Source: Lysobacter arenosi (GTDB lineage Bacteria; Pseudomonadota; Gammaproteobacteria; Xanthomonadales; Xanthomonadaceae). Taken from it: DNA of 64,000 bases. Both the position numbers and the translations under genes were made by a program. Of this stretch, positions 1 to 12,500 are shown one piece after another. Position 1 is the first letter of the stretch. Each line of letters begins with the position of its first letter. The stretch spans positions 3,286,001 to 3,350,000 of the forward strand of contig NZ_CP071517.1 of NCBI RefSeq assembly GCF_016613475.2, read 5' to 3'. The notes below the pieces were generated by a model. That model saw only the letters and a list, made by a program, of their open reading frames with translations, made no database searches and had not been told where the DNA came from.

Positions 1-564
1 GTTGACGTAGTCTTCGGCCATCTGCACATAGGGCTTGGCGTGGCGCCAGCCCTGCTGGTTGAACTCGTTGCCGGCATGGACCAGTTCGACTTCGCCGCAA
101 GCCATCGCCTGCTGCGCGCACTCGTAGCCAGGCGTTCCGTAAATGGCGCCAAAGCGCTTCCACAGATCCTCGCGCAGGCGGGCGGCGTTGTTCACCGCCG
201 GAGTCTCGTTAGGCAGCGGTGTCACGCCCTGTTCCATCGCGACGATCAGCTTGGTTGATTCGTCCAGCGCGTCCTGCGGGAAGTCGCTGCGATCGTTGCG
301 GCTGTACTCATGGAACGAAACGTCGAGCCAGCACTGCGCCTTGGACAGGTGGTAGTCGCGCACGGGGCGGCCGCCGTCGTTGAGTGCCTGGATGCGGTCC
401 TGCGTGCCCTGGTACAGCGAGTTGTCACGATAGATCGATTCGTCGGTGATCCGGCCCTTGCTCGGGGTCAGCTGCGCGTCGCTGCTCTGCGCGTGCACGA
501 GCATGGGCGCCTGCGCGAGCGCCAGCAGCAGGCCGATCAACAGGGGCGTCGATGCAATGGTCAT
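1..564 (-). CDS. OmpA-type envelope protein, N-terminal part (3' end outside window)
   Basis: The reading frame starts at the ATG at 564-562 and runs off the left edge (188 codons visible). It opens with a signal peptide (hydrophobic LLIGLLLALAQAPMLVHA, cleavage near residue 26). The mature part contains DYHLSKAQCWLDVSFHEY, which I recall from OmpA-family proteins encoded next to giant DUF11 proteins; the OmpA peptidoglycan-binding domain itself would lie outside the window, so it is not seen. The start lies 8 bases after the stop of the giant surface protein gene, and that stop sits inside the Shine-Dalgarno (TGAGGACGGACATG), so translation is almost certainly coupled. The role is inferred: an envelope or periplasmic partner of the giant outer-membrane protein. 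Confidence 0.6.
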   Translation of the reverse strand, partial: MTIASTPLLIGLLLALAQAPMLVHAQSSDAQLTPSKGRITDESIYRDNSLYQGTQDRIQALNDGGRPVRDYHLSKAQCWLDVSFHEYSRNDRSDFPQDALDESTKLIVAMEQGVTPLPNETPAVNNAARLREDLWKRFGAIYGTPGYECAQQAMACGEVELVHAGNEFNQQGWRHAKPYVQMAEDYVN

Positions 565-572
565 GTCCGTCC

Positions 573-3500
573 TCACTGCTCCGGCTTGCGGTAGCGGTCG
601 TCGTCTCTCAGGAACAGGTCTTCGTCGAACTTGAAGCGCAGGCGGATGAACGCGCCCTCGTCGGTGTACTCGTAGCCGGTCAGGTCCGGATCGCCGACGA
701 AACCGACAAAGTTGTAGCCGGCCGACAGCCACAGGTTCTGCTTGAGCAACCGGCCGACCTCGACACCGTAGGCGTACTGGTTGGCGTCGTTGTCGCCGAA
801 GAAGCTTGATGCGAGAACGCCGATGTCCCAGTTCTCAGTGATGTCGTACACCACGCGGCCCGACACCAGCACGCCACGGAAGCGGCTGTCGATGCGGGTG
901 CCGTCGTTGTACGAGAAGCGGTCTTCCTGCCACTTGGCCGCCACGCGTCCGGTCAGCCACCACGGCCGCAGCGGGTGCCAGTCGGCATGCGTGGAGAAGA
1001 TGTGGGCGCGGGTGCGCACGTCCTCGCCGATGTCGCCACCGGTGAAGCTGCCATTGACGATGCCGCTCTCGTCTTCCTCGAGCTTGTACTCGTAGCGCGC
1101 CAAGGCATTGATGCGGTTGCGGTCGGTATCGCGGTAGGCGATGCCGAGCTGGAAGCGGTCCTGCAGGACATCGCCGCGGGCTTCATAGTTGGTGGCCAGC
1201 AGGTAGTTGCGCGCCAGCAGCGTCCAGTCGCGGTTGATCTTGCGGGCGTACAGCAGCTGCAGCAGCGTGGTGTCGAACTGCTCGTCGGTGTTCAGCGTCG
1301 AATCGACGTCGCCGGAGACGCGGTACTCGATCCGCGCCGCGCCACGCCACAGCGGGTTGGCGCTGTAGTCCAGGCCGAACGCCAGCGCGGTGGCGTCGCC
1401 GGTGTCGCCGTCGTAGACGCGCACGTGCTCGGCGTCGGTGGTCAGGCGCAGGCCGTCCTTGATGTCCCAGGAATTGCGGATGCCCGAGGCCATCTGGATG
1501 TCGCGACCGCTGATCGCATCGCGCATGCGGTACTCGCTGAACACCTGCGTGTCCTTGATGTAGGTGCTGTCGATGCCGAACACCAGCGCGTCGCTTTCGC
1601 GGTCGGTGGTGGTGATGCCGTAGGCGCTGGTCAGGCCGGTCTGGCGCTCGTAGCGGCCGTACAGGCGATTGCGCTCGCGCAGCCGGTAGTCGACGCCGAG
1701 GGCGACGCGGTTGCGATCCTCGCCGTTGACGTCCTGCTCGTACTCGCCGCCGACCACGAACTTGTCGTTGATGACATAGCCGACGCCGGCGTGGACGGTA
1801 TCGGACGACAGCTCGGTGCCGACCGGCAGGTCGGAGGTCGGCACGCTGCCGTTGCTGCGGATCACCGGCAGGCCCGTGGCCGGATCCAGCGGCTGCTGGC
1901 CGTAGCCGAGCGCGCCGCCGCCTGCACCGGAGGCGAAGCCGCCGCTGAGTCCGCCGGTGGAGCCGAACGGTGGCGAGATCGACCACGGCGAGGTGATGCC
2001 GATGGTTTCGTCGATCGTGCGCACGCCGAAGTCCAGCGTCAGCCGCTTGGTCGCGTCGATGCGGATACCGGCACCGGCGGCGTCGCGCTCGCCGCCCTGC
2101 GGGTTGCGGTCTTCGCTGCGCAGGGCTTCGACGTACAGCTCGAAGCGCTGGCCGATCCTGTATTCCATCTCGACGCTGTACTCGCCGCGACCGCCATACA
2201 GCGGCGAGGCGGCATTGTTGAACTCCGGATCGGTGCGGGCACCGAACACGCTCATGTCGAAATTCTTGCCGTCGTGGCCGAACTCGAAGCGGTAGGCATC
2301 GCCTTCGACTTCACCGCTCAGGCCGCTCAGCGCCGGCGTGGAGTACTGGTTGATCGGGTTGGTATTGATCTCGCTCTGCGTGCGCGCGGCCTCGAGCACC
2401 ATCCAGGTGTTCTTGCCGAAGCGGTAGCCCAGGTTGGCGCTGGCCATCTTGAACTCGGCGAACGGGTTCTCGTCCTGCACGTACGATCCGCCGATCTCGA
2501 ACTTGTTGGTGATGCGCCACTGCACGTCGGTGCCGTAGACCCAGAACTTCTCGGTGCCCTGGTCGAGTTCGTAGGTCACCCGCAGCGAGACCGGGTTGAG
2601 CTCGGTGTCGAAGGCCGGCAGGAAGGTGTTGAGCAGGATCCGGCCGGAGAACGGCTCGAAGCTGTAATCGACCAGGCGCGCCAGCGGCCGCACCGAGATG
2701 ATCCGCGAGGGCTGGTTGCGGTCGCGCACGATCACTTCGACGCGGTCGCTGCCTTCGAGCACCGCGTTGTTGCTCAGCCCGTAGGGGCCGCTGCCCTGGC
2801 TCGGGAACTCGTCGATCACCTGGCGCAGCGAATCCTCGAAGGCGAACACGTTGCCGCTGACCTTCTTGCTCTCGAAGTGCCAGCCAAGCCCGGTGGCGGT
2901 GCGGTTGTAGGTGCCCAGCGTGCGCATGCGGACCTGGCCACGGCTGCCGACGCCGGTCTGCGTGGCCAGCGTTTCGCCGCTCTGGAAGTCGCCGTACATC
3001 AGGTAGCTGCGGTTCTTGTCGATGCGCACATACAGGCGTTCGGCCGACTGCGCGTCGAAGCCGCGCAGCGAGGAGTCGCCATAGACCGGATAGAACTCCT
3101 CGGGCTGGATGTCGCGCAGCAGGCGGCCACGCACGTCCTTGTCGGAGTCGTAGGCGGCGGTCAGCAGGTACTCGCCCTTGATCCTGCCCTTGACGAAGAA
3201 CGCGGTGCGCGCGGCGGCATTGGCCTTGCCGTCGTTGAACTCCTTCTCCCAGCGGCGGATATCGCGATCGAAACCGTCGTCACGGCGCACCGGATCGATC
3301 GGGCTGCGGTCGCGGAAGTTGATGACGCCCTCGATCAGGCCGGTGGCGATCATCTCGCGCATCTCCGGCAGGAACGCCAGCGTGTTCTCGGCGGTCTGGC
3401 CTCCGGACGTGATGCGCAGGATCACGTCCTGCGGCACGTCCGGTGCCAGCAGGTCGAACTCGGCGCGGCCGTTCTCGACCGGCAGCTGGATGCCCGGCGT

Positions 3501-6500
3501 GAAGCGATCCGCATCGAGGTGGTCCGGTCCAAGCTCGTCGGTGCGCGCACCCGGCAGCTTCACCCGGCCGCCGCTGTACTCGATCGTGGCGTAGGCCTTG
3601 CCGGCGAGTGGCAGGCCATCGTCGCCGAGCAGTTGCACGACCACGTGCACGGGCGACTGGCCATCGGCAGGCACGCCGTCGCGGTCGACATCGACCGCCA
3701 CAGTCGCCACGGCGGTGTTGGCGCTGTAATCGACCTGGCCGGACTGCACGGGCACGGCCTGCGGCGCCGCGTCGGTCGTCGCCGGCGATTGCGGGTACAG
3801 CGGCGCCGGGTCACCCAGGGCCGGGATGAAGCGCGGCACGTCGCTGCTGGCGGCGGCTTCGACCGGCGTGAGCTGCGCGTTGGCCGACAGCGGTTCTGGC
3901 GGCGTTTCCGACTGCGGCTGTGGCGTTGTCGGCGTCATGTTGGTGGGCAGACTGGAATCGACTGCCGGCGGTGTCGCCGCAGGCGTCGTCGACCGGATCG
4001 GAGTGCCCTGCGTCGCCGGCGCCGCGACACCCGCGTCCTGTCCTTCCCTCGCCCCGCGCGGCGCGACGATCGCCGGCTGCTGGTTGGCCGACATGGTCGC
4101 CTGTGCCGGTGCGCGCAGCGGCTGGGTTTCGAAGCTCAGCGGAGCCTGGCCGACTTCATTCTGCGCGGTGCCCACTTCGCCCTGCGTGCGACGTGCCTTG
4201 ACCTGCTCGAGCACGGCATTGGAGCCGCTGCCTTCGATGAAGTCGGCGCGGTGCAGTTCGCCATTCTTGAGGTCGATGAACAGACTGTCGGCATCACCCA
4301 GGTTGCGGTTGCTGCTGGCGACCAGGCGCGAGCCGACGGGCAGCGTGCTCTCGTCGACCTTGAGCGTGTGGCTCTTCGGCGGCAGGCCGCAGTAGCTGTA
4401 CTTGCCCTCCGAGTCGCTGACCATCCAGGTGCCGTCTTCGAAGTACATGCGCACGCCCGGGATGCCCAGCTCTTCGCGGTCCTGCATCTGGTTGTTGTTG
4501 GTGTCGACGTAGATCTTGCCCAGCACGCAGCCTTCGTCGGTGAACACGCCGCCGGTGATGCGCACGCGGTACTGCGCCTGGTTCGACGGCACGACGCCCG
4601 GCAATGGCTGCAGCGTGTTCGGGTCGACGCAGCCACCGGTGATCGAGCAGCCGTAGGCCTGCGCGCGGTTGATGCCGTCGCCCTGCATCGAACCGACGCC
4701 GATGCGGACGCGGTAGGTCAGCACGATCTGCTCGCCGACCGAGATCGGCCCGGTGGTGAACACCAGGCGCGGGCCCGGCTTGCCGGCCGGATCGGGAATG
4801 GCGCTGCCATCGGCGCGCGCGGTGCCGTCGATGTAAGTGAAGCCCGGCGGCAGGTTGTCGATGACGTTGACCGTGTCCATCGGCGCGCCGGCGGTCTGGC
4901 GGATGGTGATCGTGTACATCAGCGTGTCGCCGACCTCGACGATCTGGCGATCGCCGGTCTTGCTGATCACCAGGCCCGGTGCCGACGCCGGATCGAGCGG
5001 GATGTGGTTGTGGACGATGCTCGCGGTGGCAGAGCCTGCCACCAGCGACAGGTAGTAGGCCGTGCCCGGGCCTATCGGTGCACTCGGGGCGGTGGCTTGC
5101 GGCTGCACTTCGAAGTTGCTGCCGACCGCGCCCGGCGGGTTCAGGGCATTGGGCTGCGCCGGTATCACCGCCGACGGGAAGGTGAAGCCGCCCGGCGGTG
5201 CCACCCGCAGCGTGTAGTCGCAGCGTGCAGGCGCGCTCGGCGCGAACAGGAACTGATAGAAGCCATTGGCATCGACGGTCATCGAGATGTTGTTGCCGTC
5301 GATGCTGTAGCCGCCGGCGCCACCGTTGAGGATCGAGGTCGTCGGCTCGAAGCCGGCGCACACGCCCGTCGGCGCCAGCGTGACCACGGATCCGGGCACC
5401 GGATCACGGCTGACCACGTCGTAGACCACGCCACCCGGATCGACCGGCAAGCTCTGCTGCGGCAGTTCCGCACCCGACTGCAGCACGACTTCGAGCTGCG
5501 AGATGCTCAGGTCGGTGACGCGGCAGGTGCTCGCGGTGCCGCCGGCAATCGCCGCATCGGGATTGCAAGGCGCCGGTGGCCCGCCGGCGGTCTCGCCGGT
5601 GACCGGGAAGCCCCACACCACGCCGGAGGTCGGATGGCGGAAGCGCACGTAGTAGCGCACGCCCGGAATGAGGTCGCGAATTCGATACGAGCCGTCTGCA
5701 GCGGTGACGGCATCGGCGATGACGGCATTGGTGGCCGTGTCGACCAGCTCGACGCGCCAGCCATCGAGGCGACGATCGCCGCCGTCCAGGTGCGTGTCGT
5801 CGCTGCCGCCGTCGAACCACACCGTGCCCGAGATCGCCGACGCGAGCTGGATGGGCGTGGCAATGCGGCAGGCGTTCTGGGTGATCGCCGGATCGCAGAC
5901 CGGTAGCGCCGCGACATCGCCATTGAAAGCCGCGCGCTCGGCGGGCGATGGAACATGCGCCTGGTCTTCGCCACCGCCTTCGACCAGCACGGCGTTGATC
6001 ACCGGCGAATTGGCGAGCGCCGACTCGGCAACCCGTGCCTGCACGACGATCGCATCCGGGTTGACCTGGTCACGCGCGATCACGGTGCTGCTGGTGCAGC
6101 TCAGCTGCGTCTCGCCGACCGCGCCGGTGCAGGCCCAGCCATTGCCGGTCGGTGTCGCCGCCAGTGTCAGGCCCGGCGGCAGGCGGTCTTCGACCACGTA
6201 ATTGCCTGCGGTCGGCTTCGGCCCGGTGTTGCGCACGCGGATCGAGTAGGTGCCGATGTTGTTGACGGTGAACTGCACCGGCGTCGCGGTCTTGCTGACC
6301 TTCAGGTCGGGCGAGTCGGCGATCTCGCCGAAGTTGGCTCCGATCGCGGCTGCACCCGGGGTCAGCGTGATCGCGCTGATCGCCGATGGCAGCGTGCCGC
6401 GCGGCGTCGCCGTGCCGTCGGGAACGCCGTTGACGGTGCCAGGCGTGGTCACGCCGTCGGTGGTCAGCGGTGGCTGGTCGGGTTCGGTCACCGTGTAGGT

Positions 6501-9500
6501 ACCCGGACGCAGCGTGTCGAAGATGTAATCGCCGTTGGCGTCGGTCGCGGTCGAGCCATTGACCACCAGCGCCATCGCCAGCGCCGGCAATGGTGCGTTG
6601 ACGGTCTGGCCGAGGTCGTCATTGCCGGTCAGCGTGACGATCACGTTCGGGATGCCCGCTTCGCCGGCATCGAAGGCACCGTTGAGGTTCTCGTCGATGT
6701 AGACCTTGCCGGAGATCGACGCACCCGGGGCTTCACCGAAGTTGTAATCGGTGGCCGTCTCGTTCAGCAGCAGCCCGATCGCGCTGATCTGCGAGGGCAG
6801 GGTGTTGGGTGCCGTCGCGGTTCCGCCGGAGCTTCCGGGCACGGTGATGCCGTTGACGGTGCCCGGCGGCTGATCTGGTTCGGTCAGTACATAGGCGGCG
6901 CCTGCTGGCAGGCCCTCGAAGACATACCGGCCGTCTGCATCCGTGGTCTGGGTCTGGCTGACCGGGTCGCCCGTCAGCGTCTGCCCGGTCAGCTGGATGG
7001 TCACGTTGGCGATGCCCGTTTCGCCGGCATCGATCACGCCGTCATTGTCCGTATCCAGCCAGACGCGGCCCGCCAGCGAGCCGGTCGGGAACTCGCCGAA
7101 CAGGTTGTCGACGTGTGCGTTGCCCGAACCCAGCGGTATGCCGACGACCCGGGAAGGAATGTCTCCCTGCACGCTGGCCGTACCGCTGCGAACGCCGTTG
7201 ATGTTGCCGCGGTCGGTAAGGCCGTCCGTGGTCGACGGCGGCTGGGTGGGCTCGGTCAGGGTGTACAGGCCCGGGCGCAGGCCCTCGAACAGGAAGTTAC
7301 CCAGCGGACCGGTCGTGGTGGAGACGTTGACCGTTTGCAGCAGATCATCGACACCCGACAACGTGATCGTGACATTGCCGATGCCTATCTCGACGCCGTC
7401 CTGCACGCCGTTGCGGTTGCCGTCGATGTAGACGCGGCCGGTGATCGTGCCCGGCGGAATCTCGCCGAACAGGTAGCCGTCGACCTGCTGGCTCACCGCC
7501 AGCGTGATGCCGGCCACGCGCGAAGGTGTCGTCGACGCTGCGGTGGCGGTGCCACCGCCGGTGCCGGCGACCGTGGTCCCGCTCAGCGTGCCGGTCGGTT
7601 GCGTCGGTTCGATGAGGACATAGGTGCCCGGCGGCAGGCTGGTGAATTCCCAGGTCCCATCGGGGTTGCTGGTGAGCGAACGCGTCACCGCGCCGCCGCC
7701 GGTGACGACGCCGGCCAAGTCGATCTGCACGCCGCCGATGCCGTTCTCGCCGGCGTCGATCACGCCGTTGTTGTCGCTGTCCAGCCAGACCCTGCCGGCG
7801 ATCGCACCGTCGGCGATCTCGCCGAACAGATTGTTGATCGATGCATTGCCGGCCCCCAGCGCAATGCTGGCGATGGCCGACGGCGTGGTCGTCACCGGCG
7901 TCGCCGTGCCGGCCGGTGTGCCGTTGATCGTGCCGGGCGTGGTGATGCCGTTGGTGGTGCCCGGCGGCTGCGTGGGCTCGATCAGGGTGTAGTTGCCGGG
8001 TCGCAGGTCGGTGAAGGCATAGGCGCCGGTGCCATCGGTGGTGGCGCTGGTGTTGACGGCAACGCCGGTGTCGGTGGTGCCGGTGAGCGTGACCGTGACG
8101 CCGGCGATGCCGACTTCGCCGCCGTTGATCAGGCCGTCGTTGTTGAAGTCGTAGAACACGCTGCCGGCAATCGAGGCCGGCTGGATCTCGCCGAAGTTGT
8201 AGCCAGTGCCGGCGACGGAGATGGGAATCACGATGGCGCTGATCGCCGACGGCGTCGTCGCCAGGTCGGTGGCGGTGCCGCCGAGGCTGCCTGGAACGGT
8301 GATGCCGTTGAACGTGCCCGGCGGCTGGGTCAGCTCGGTCAGCGTGTAGGTTCCGGGCACCAGTGCGGGGAAGCCGTAGTTGCCATCGGCATCGGTCGTG
8401 GCATCGCGCAGCACCGGCACGCCGTTGTTGGTGGTGCCGGCCAGGCGGATGCCGATGCCGGCGATGCCGCTTTCGCCGGTGTCGATGACGCCGTTGTTGT
8501 TCAGGTCGAGCCAGACGCGGCCACTGAGCGCGCCGTCCTGCGGGTTCTCGCCGAAGTTGAACTCGGTGCCCTGGCCATTGCCGACGGCCAGGTCGATGGT
8601 GGAGATGCGATCGGTCGTCAGCGGGTCGCCGCCGACCGCGGTGCCGCGTACGCAGCCGCTGACGCACGGCGCGCCGCTGATCAGGCCCGGATTGACTGCC
8701 AGCGGCGCGTTGTTGAAGTTGCCGGCCGGCAGCGGCTCGCGCAGCGTGTAGACCACGAGCGGATCGAGGTTGGCGAAACTGTATGCGCCGTTGGCGTCGG
8801 TAGTGGTGGTCTGCAATACGCCGCTGGTGGTGGCATCGAGCAGTTCCACCGTGGCGCCGGCGATCGGCGCGTCGGTGCCGGCGTCGCGGGTGTTGTTGAA
8901 ATTGTTGTCCGCATAGACGAAGCCCGACAGCGTCGCGTTGATCAGCTCGGGGAAGTTGTAACGAACGCCTGCATCCTGGCGGCCGACGGGAATGGTCGCG
9001 AAACTCGAATTCGGCGTGCCGCGTGCGTACGCGCCGCCCAGGGACGGTGCATCGGGACCCGTCGCCGGCGGATCGACCGGCCCGTTCACGAACCCGGTCG
9101 GCTGCGTCTGCGTGATCGTGTAGCCGCTGGCGTCGGACGGCGACAGTTCGCCGAACGTGAAGTTGCCGCTGGCATCCGTCGTCGTGGTCAGGCTGATGGC
9201 GTTGCCGTAGACGTCGGTGCCGGCCAGCGCCAGCGTCACGCCCGGGATGCGCGGCTCGGCGCTCGCATCCTGTGGCACGCCGCCATTGGCGCCGGCACGG
9301 TCGCGGTCCTCGAACACGGTGCCGGAGAGGGTCGAGGCGATCACGCCCAGCGGCACCGTCACCGTGTCGTTGCCGTTGACGTTGTCGACCTGCTGGGTCG
9401 AGACCGTGGCGGTGTTGCTGCTGGTGCCGCCAGGCGGCACGGCATCCCAGCGCGCCGGCACGATGATTCGCACGCGCCCGCCGGTTCCCGGCACGAAGGT

Positions 9501-12500
9501 CAGGTCGCCGACCGTGCAGTCGATGGCGCTGCCGTTGAGCGTGCAGGTGCCGGTGCCGTTGGGCACCTCATCGCCGCCCGGCGGATCGGGTCCGACCTTC
9601 TCCCAGGTGATCGGGCCAGTGACGATCACGCCCGCGGGCAACGTGTCGGTGACGCGCGTGCCCGGCCCGTTCAGCGGATTGGTGCCGCTGCGGTCGAGGC
9701 TGAGGCTGGAGCCAGGCCCGTTGTTGAAGGCCTCGATGACATAGAAGAACGGCTCGCGCACCGTCACCGGGTCGACGGTCGGCGGCAGCGCCACCGTCGG
9801 GCTGGCCGCCGGCGCCTGCGTGACCGTGGTCTTGGAGACGGCCAGGTCGGTGCGCGTGCGGATGCTGGTGCTTTCGTCTTCGGTGTTGTTGGCCGGCTGC
9901 GTGTCGGTCTCGTTGGCCTGCGAGGTGGCCTCGTCGACCAGCGTGTCGCCGGTCGCCGACGGCGGAGTCAGGTACTCGAATCGCAGGTACAGCTCGCTTT
10001 CCGCATCGACGTTGATCACGCCAGGCTGGTTGGTGGGAAAGCCTGCGCCCGGCATCACGCACGACAGCCCGAGCGTTGCCGGGCCGGTGACGGGGTTGGT
10101 GCCTGACGTGATGGTGCAGGCAGCGAGGATGAATGTGCCGGTCGCGCTGTTGGAAGCGCCGACAAAGCGGATCGAGGCCCCGGCCTGCGGCGTGATGGTG
10201 TCGGTGATGCTGACGCCGGTGGCGATGGACGGCCCGCCGTTGTTGCGGACAGTGATGCGATAGGTGATGAGGTTCTGTGTCGTATCGGTGGGGTCATAGC
10301 CCATCGGGTCGACGCCGCCGGTGAAACCGATGTCCACCTTGTTGGTGATGAGGTCCACTTCACCCGTCGCGAACGTCAGCACCGCCGTCTTCACGTCGTC
10401 TGCAGGCGTGGCGATCGTGTTGAACTCGAAATCGCCCGAGGCGTCGGTGCCGCCGCTCGGGTCGGCCGCGCCGTCGCCGTCGCGATCGAAGAAGAAGGTC
10501 GCGGTGTCGGGGAAGGCGCGGGCCGGGTTGCCGGTCAGGTTGAAAATGGGGGTTATCGACACGGTCAGACTGTTGGTCTGTCCGCTGGCCATGTCCAACG
10601 GGGTGCAGGTGATCGTGACCTCACCCGCCGCGCCGCCCTCGGTGAAGAAGCGCGGCCCTGCGGGCGTCGGGACGACGCTCACATTGGCGCCGGGGGCGAG
10701 ATCGCACGTGGTGGTGCCGCCACCGTCCCGCGTCGCCGAGTTGATGACGAAGCCCGAATCGTTCGGCGGCAGCGCGATGACGTCACGGAAGACTACGGCC
10801 GTGGCCGTCGACGGCCCTTCGTTGCGGTAGTCGATGCGCGATTCGCTGGGAACGCCGACCTGGCCCGTCGTGCCGGTGGTGATGGTCTTGGCCGTGGTCT
10901 GGACATTGGCGACGCGTGGAATGCGGACGAAGTCCGATGCGCTGTTGTTGCTGTCGTCCACTTCGCCGATCGCACCGGGAACGGCGGGGTCGACGGCGAC
11001 ACCGGCGGTGTTGCACCACGACCCGGCGGGCATCGCGACGGCACCGCAGGTCCCGGCAGGGCGCGTGGCGCTGTCGTCGAGGGGTCCGTTCACGGTGACG
11101 GTGGCGGTCGCGCTGGCGCCGGGCGCCAGTTGCGTCGCGCCGGACCGGCACACCACGCTGCCACCGCCGTCGACGCCGCAGGTCCAGGCCGGTGGCGCCA
11201 CCACGCTGGCGGTGCTGCGACCGCCGATGAATCCGGGGATCGGGTCGTTGATGACCACGCCTGGCGTGGCGTTCGGCCCTGCATTGGTGACGGTGATCGT
11301 GTACGTGAAGCTGGTGTAGGTGACCGGCAGCGTGTTGTCGGCCGTGCCCGGTCCGTTGGTCTGCTTGGTGATGCTCAGGTCGGCCGATTGCGTGGTGCTG
11401 CCGCTGCCGTCGCCGGAGCAATCGTTGCCGGGATTGCCGTCGACGTTGGCGCCGCCGCTGGTGATCGGCTCGAGCGAGCCGCCGGAACCGCCGGTGCAGG
11501 CGTTGTTGGTCAGCGTGCCGGCTTCGCGGGCACGCGTGGTGATGGTGAGCGGTGGAGCGCTCGCTCCCGATGCCAGCGGCAGTGCGGAGGCATCGAGCGT
11601 GCAGGTGACCGTCTGCGGCGTTCCCGGTCCGATGTAGACCGGCGGCGCGACCGTGCAGGTCCACGGTGGCGTCGGGCCTGCGCCAAGGAACTGCTCGCCC
11701 GGCGCCAGCACGTCGACCACCTGCAGCTGACCGGTCACCGTGTCCGGACCCTGGTTGGTGACGTTGATGGTCGTCGTCATCTGGCTGTCGAGGTCCGGCT
11801 CGGTGCCGTCCCACACGTTGACCAGCGCTGGCTGCTTGTCCTTGGTCAGGGCGAGGTCGGCGCCGGGCGTCAGCACCGTGAAGGTGACGCTGCTGCTGTT
11901 GTCGTTCGGCTCGGGATCGGCCGTGGTCGTGGTCACGGTGGCGATGTTGGTCTGGTCGCCACTGCTGCCCGGTCCGCTCGACGGCACGGTCGCGGTGATC
12001 GTGAATGTGTCGCTGGAACCGGCCGGGTACGGACCGTTGTGCGTGCACGTGCGCTGGCCGCCGAGGGGACCGGTGGTGCACGTCCATCCGGCCGGTTCGT
12101 TGCCACCGGTGACGGTGAAGCCCGGCGGCATCGGATCGGTGAAGCTGACGTTCTCCGCGTCGCCCGGCCCGTTGTTCTCGACGATGATGGTGAACGTGAC
12201 CGTCTGGCCCGCCGTCGCCGGTGCCGGGCTCACGCTCTTGTTGATCTCCATGTCGGCGCCGGCGCCGATGCCGACGGAGACGTCGGCAGTGTTGTTGGCC
12301 GGATTCGGGTCGGGTGTGCCGGTTGCAGTGACGGTGGCGCTGTTGACCACGCTGCCGCTGGTCGAGGTCACCTGCGCCTGGAACGTGTAGGTCGCGGTCT
12401 GGCCAACCGGAAGCGTGCCGGGGAATGTGCCGTTGGGGCCGCTGAACGTCCATCCCGCACCGCTGGTGCTACCGGCGACGAAGTTCAGGCCTGTTGGAAG

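Noticed and set aside
975..5906. Very long open frame on the plus strand opposite the giant surface-protein gene (over 1,600 codons)
   Set aside because: It is a GC-rich codon shadow: amino-acid content is biased to Arg, Ala, Gly, Val, Asp and His, with no domains, and it is fully antisense to a gene with clear domains.
6300..9330. About 365-base repeats as a possible DNA-level tandem array
   Set aside because: They are SdrD-B-type protein modules in frame, too diverged at DNA level to be a recent array.
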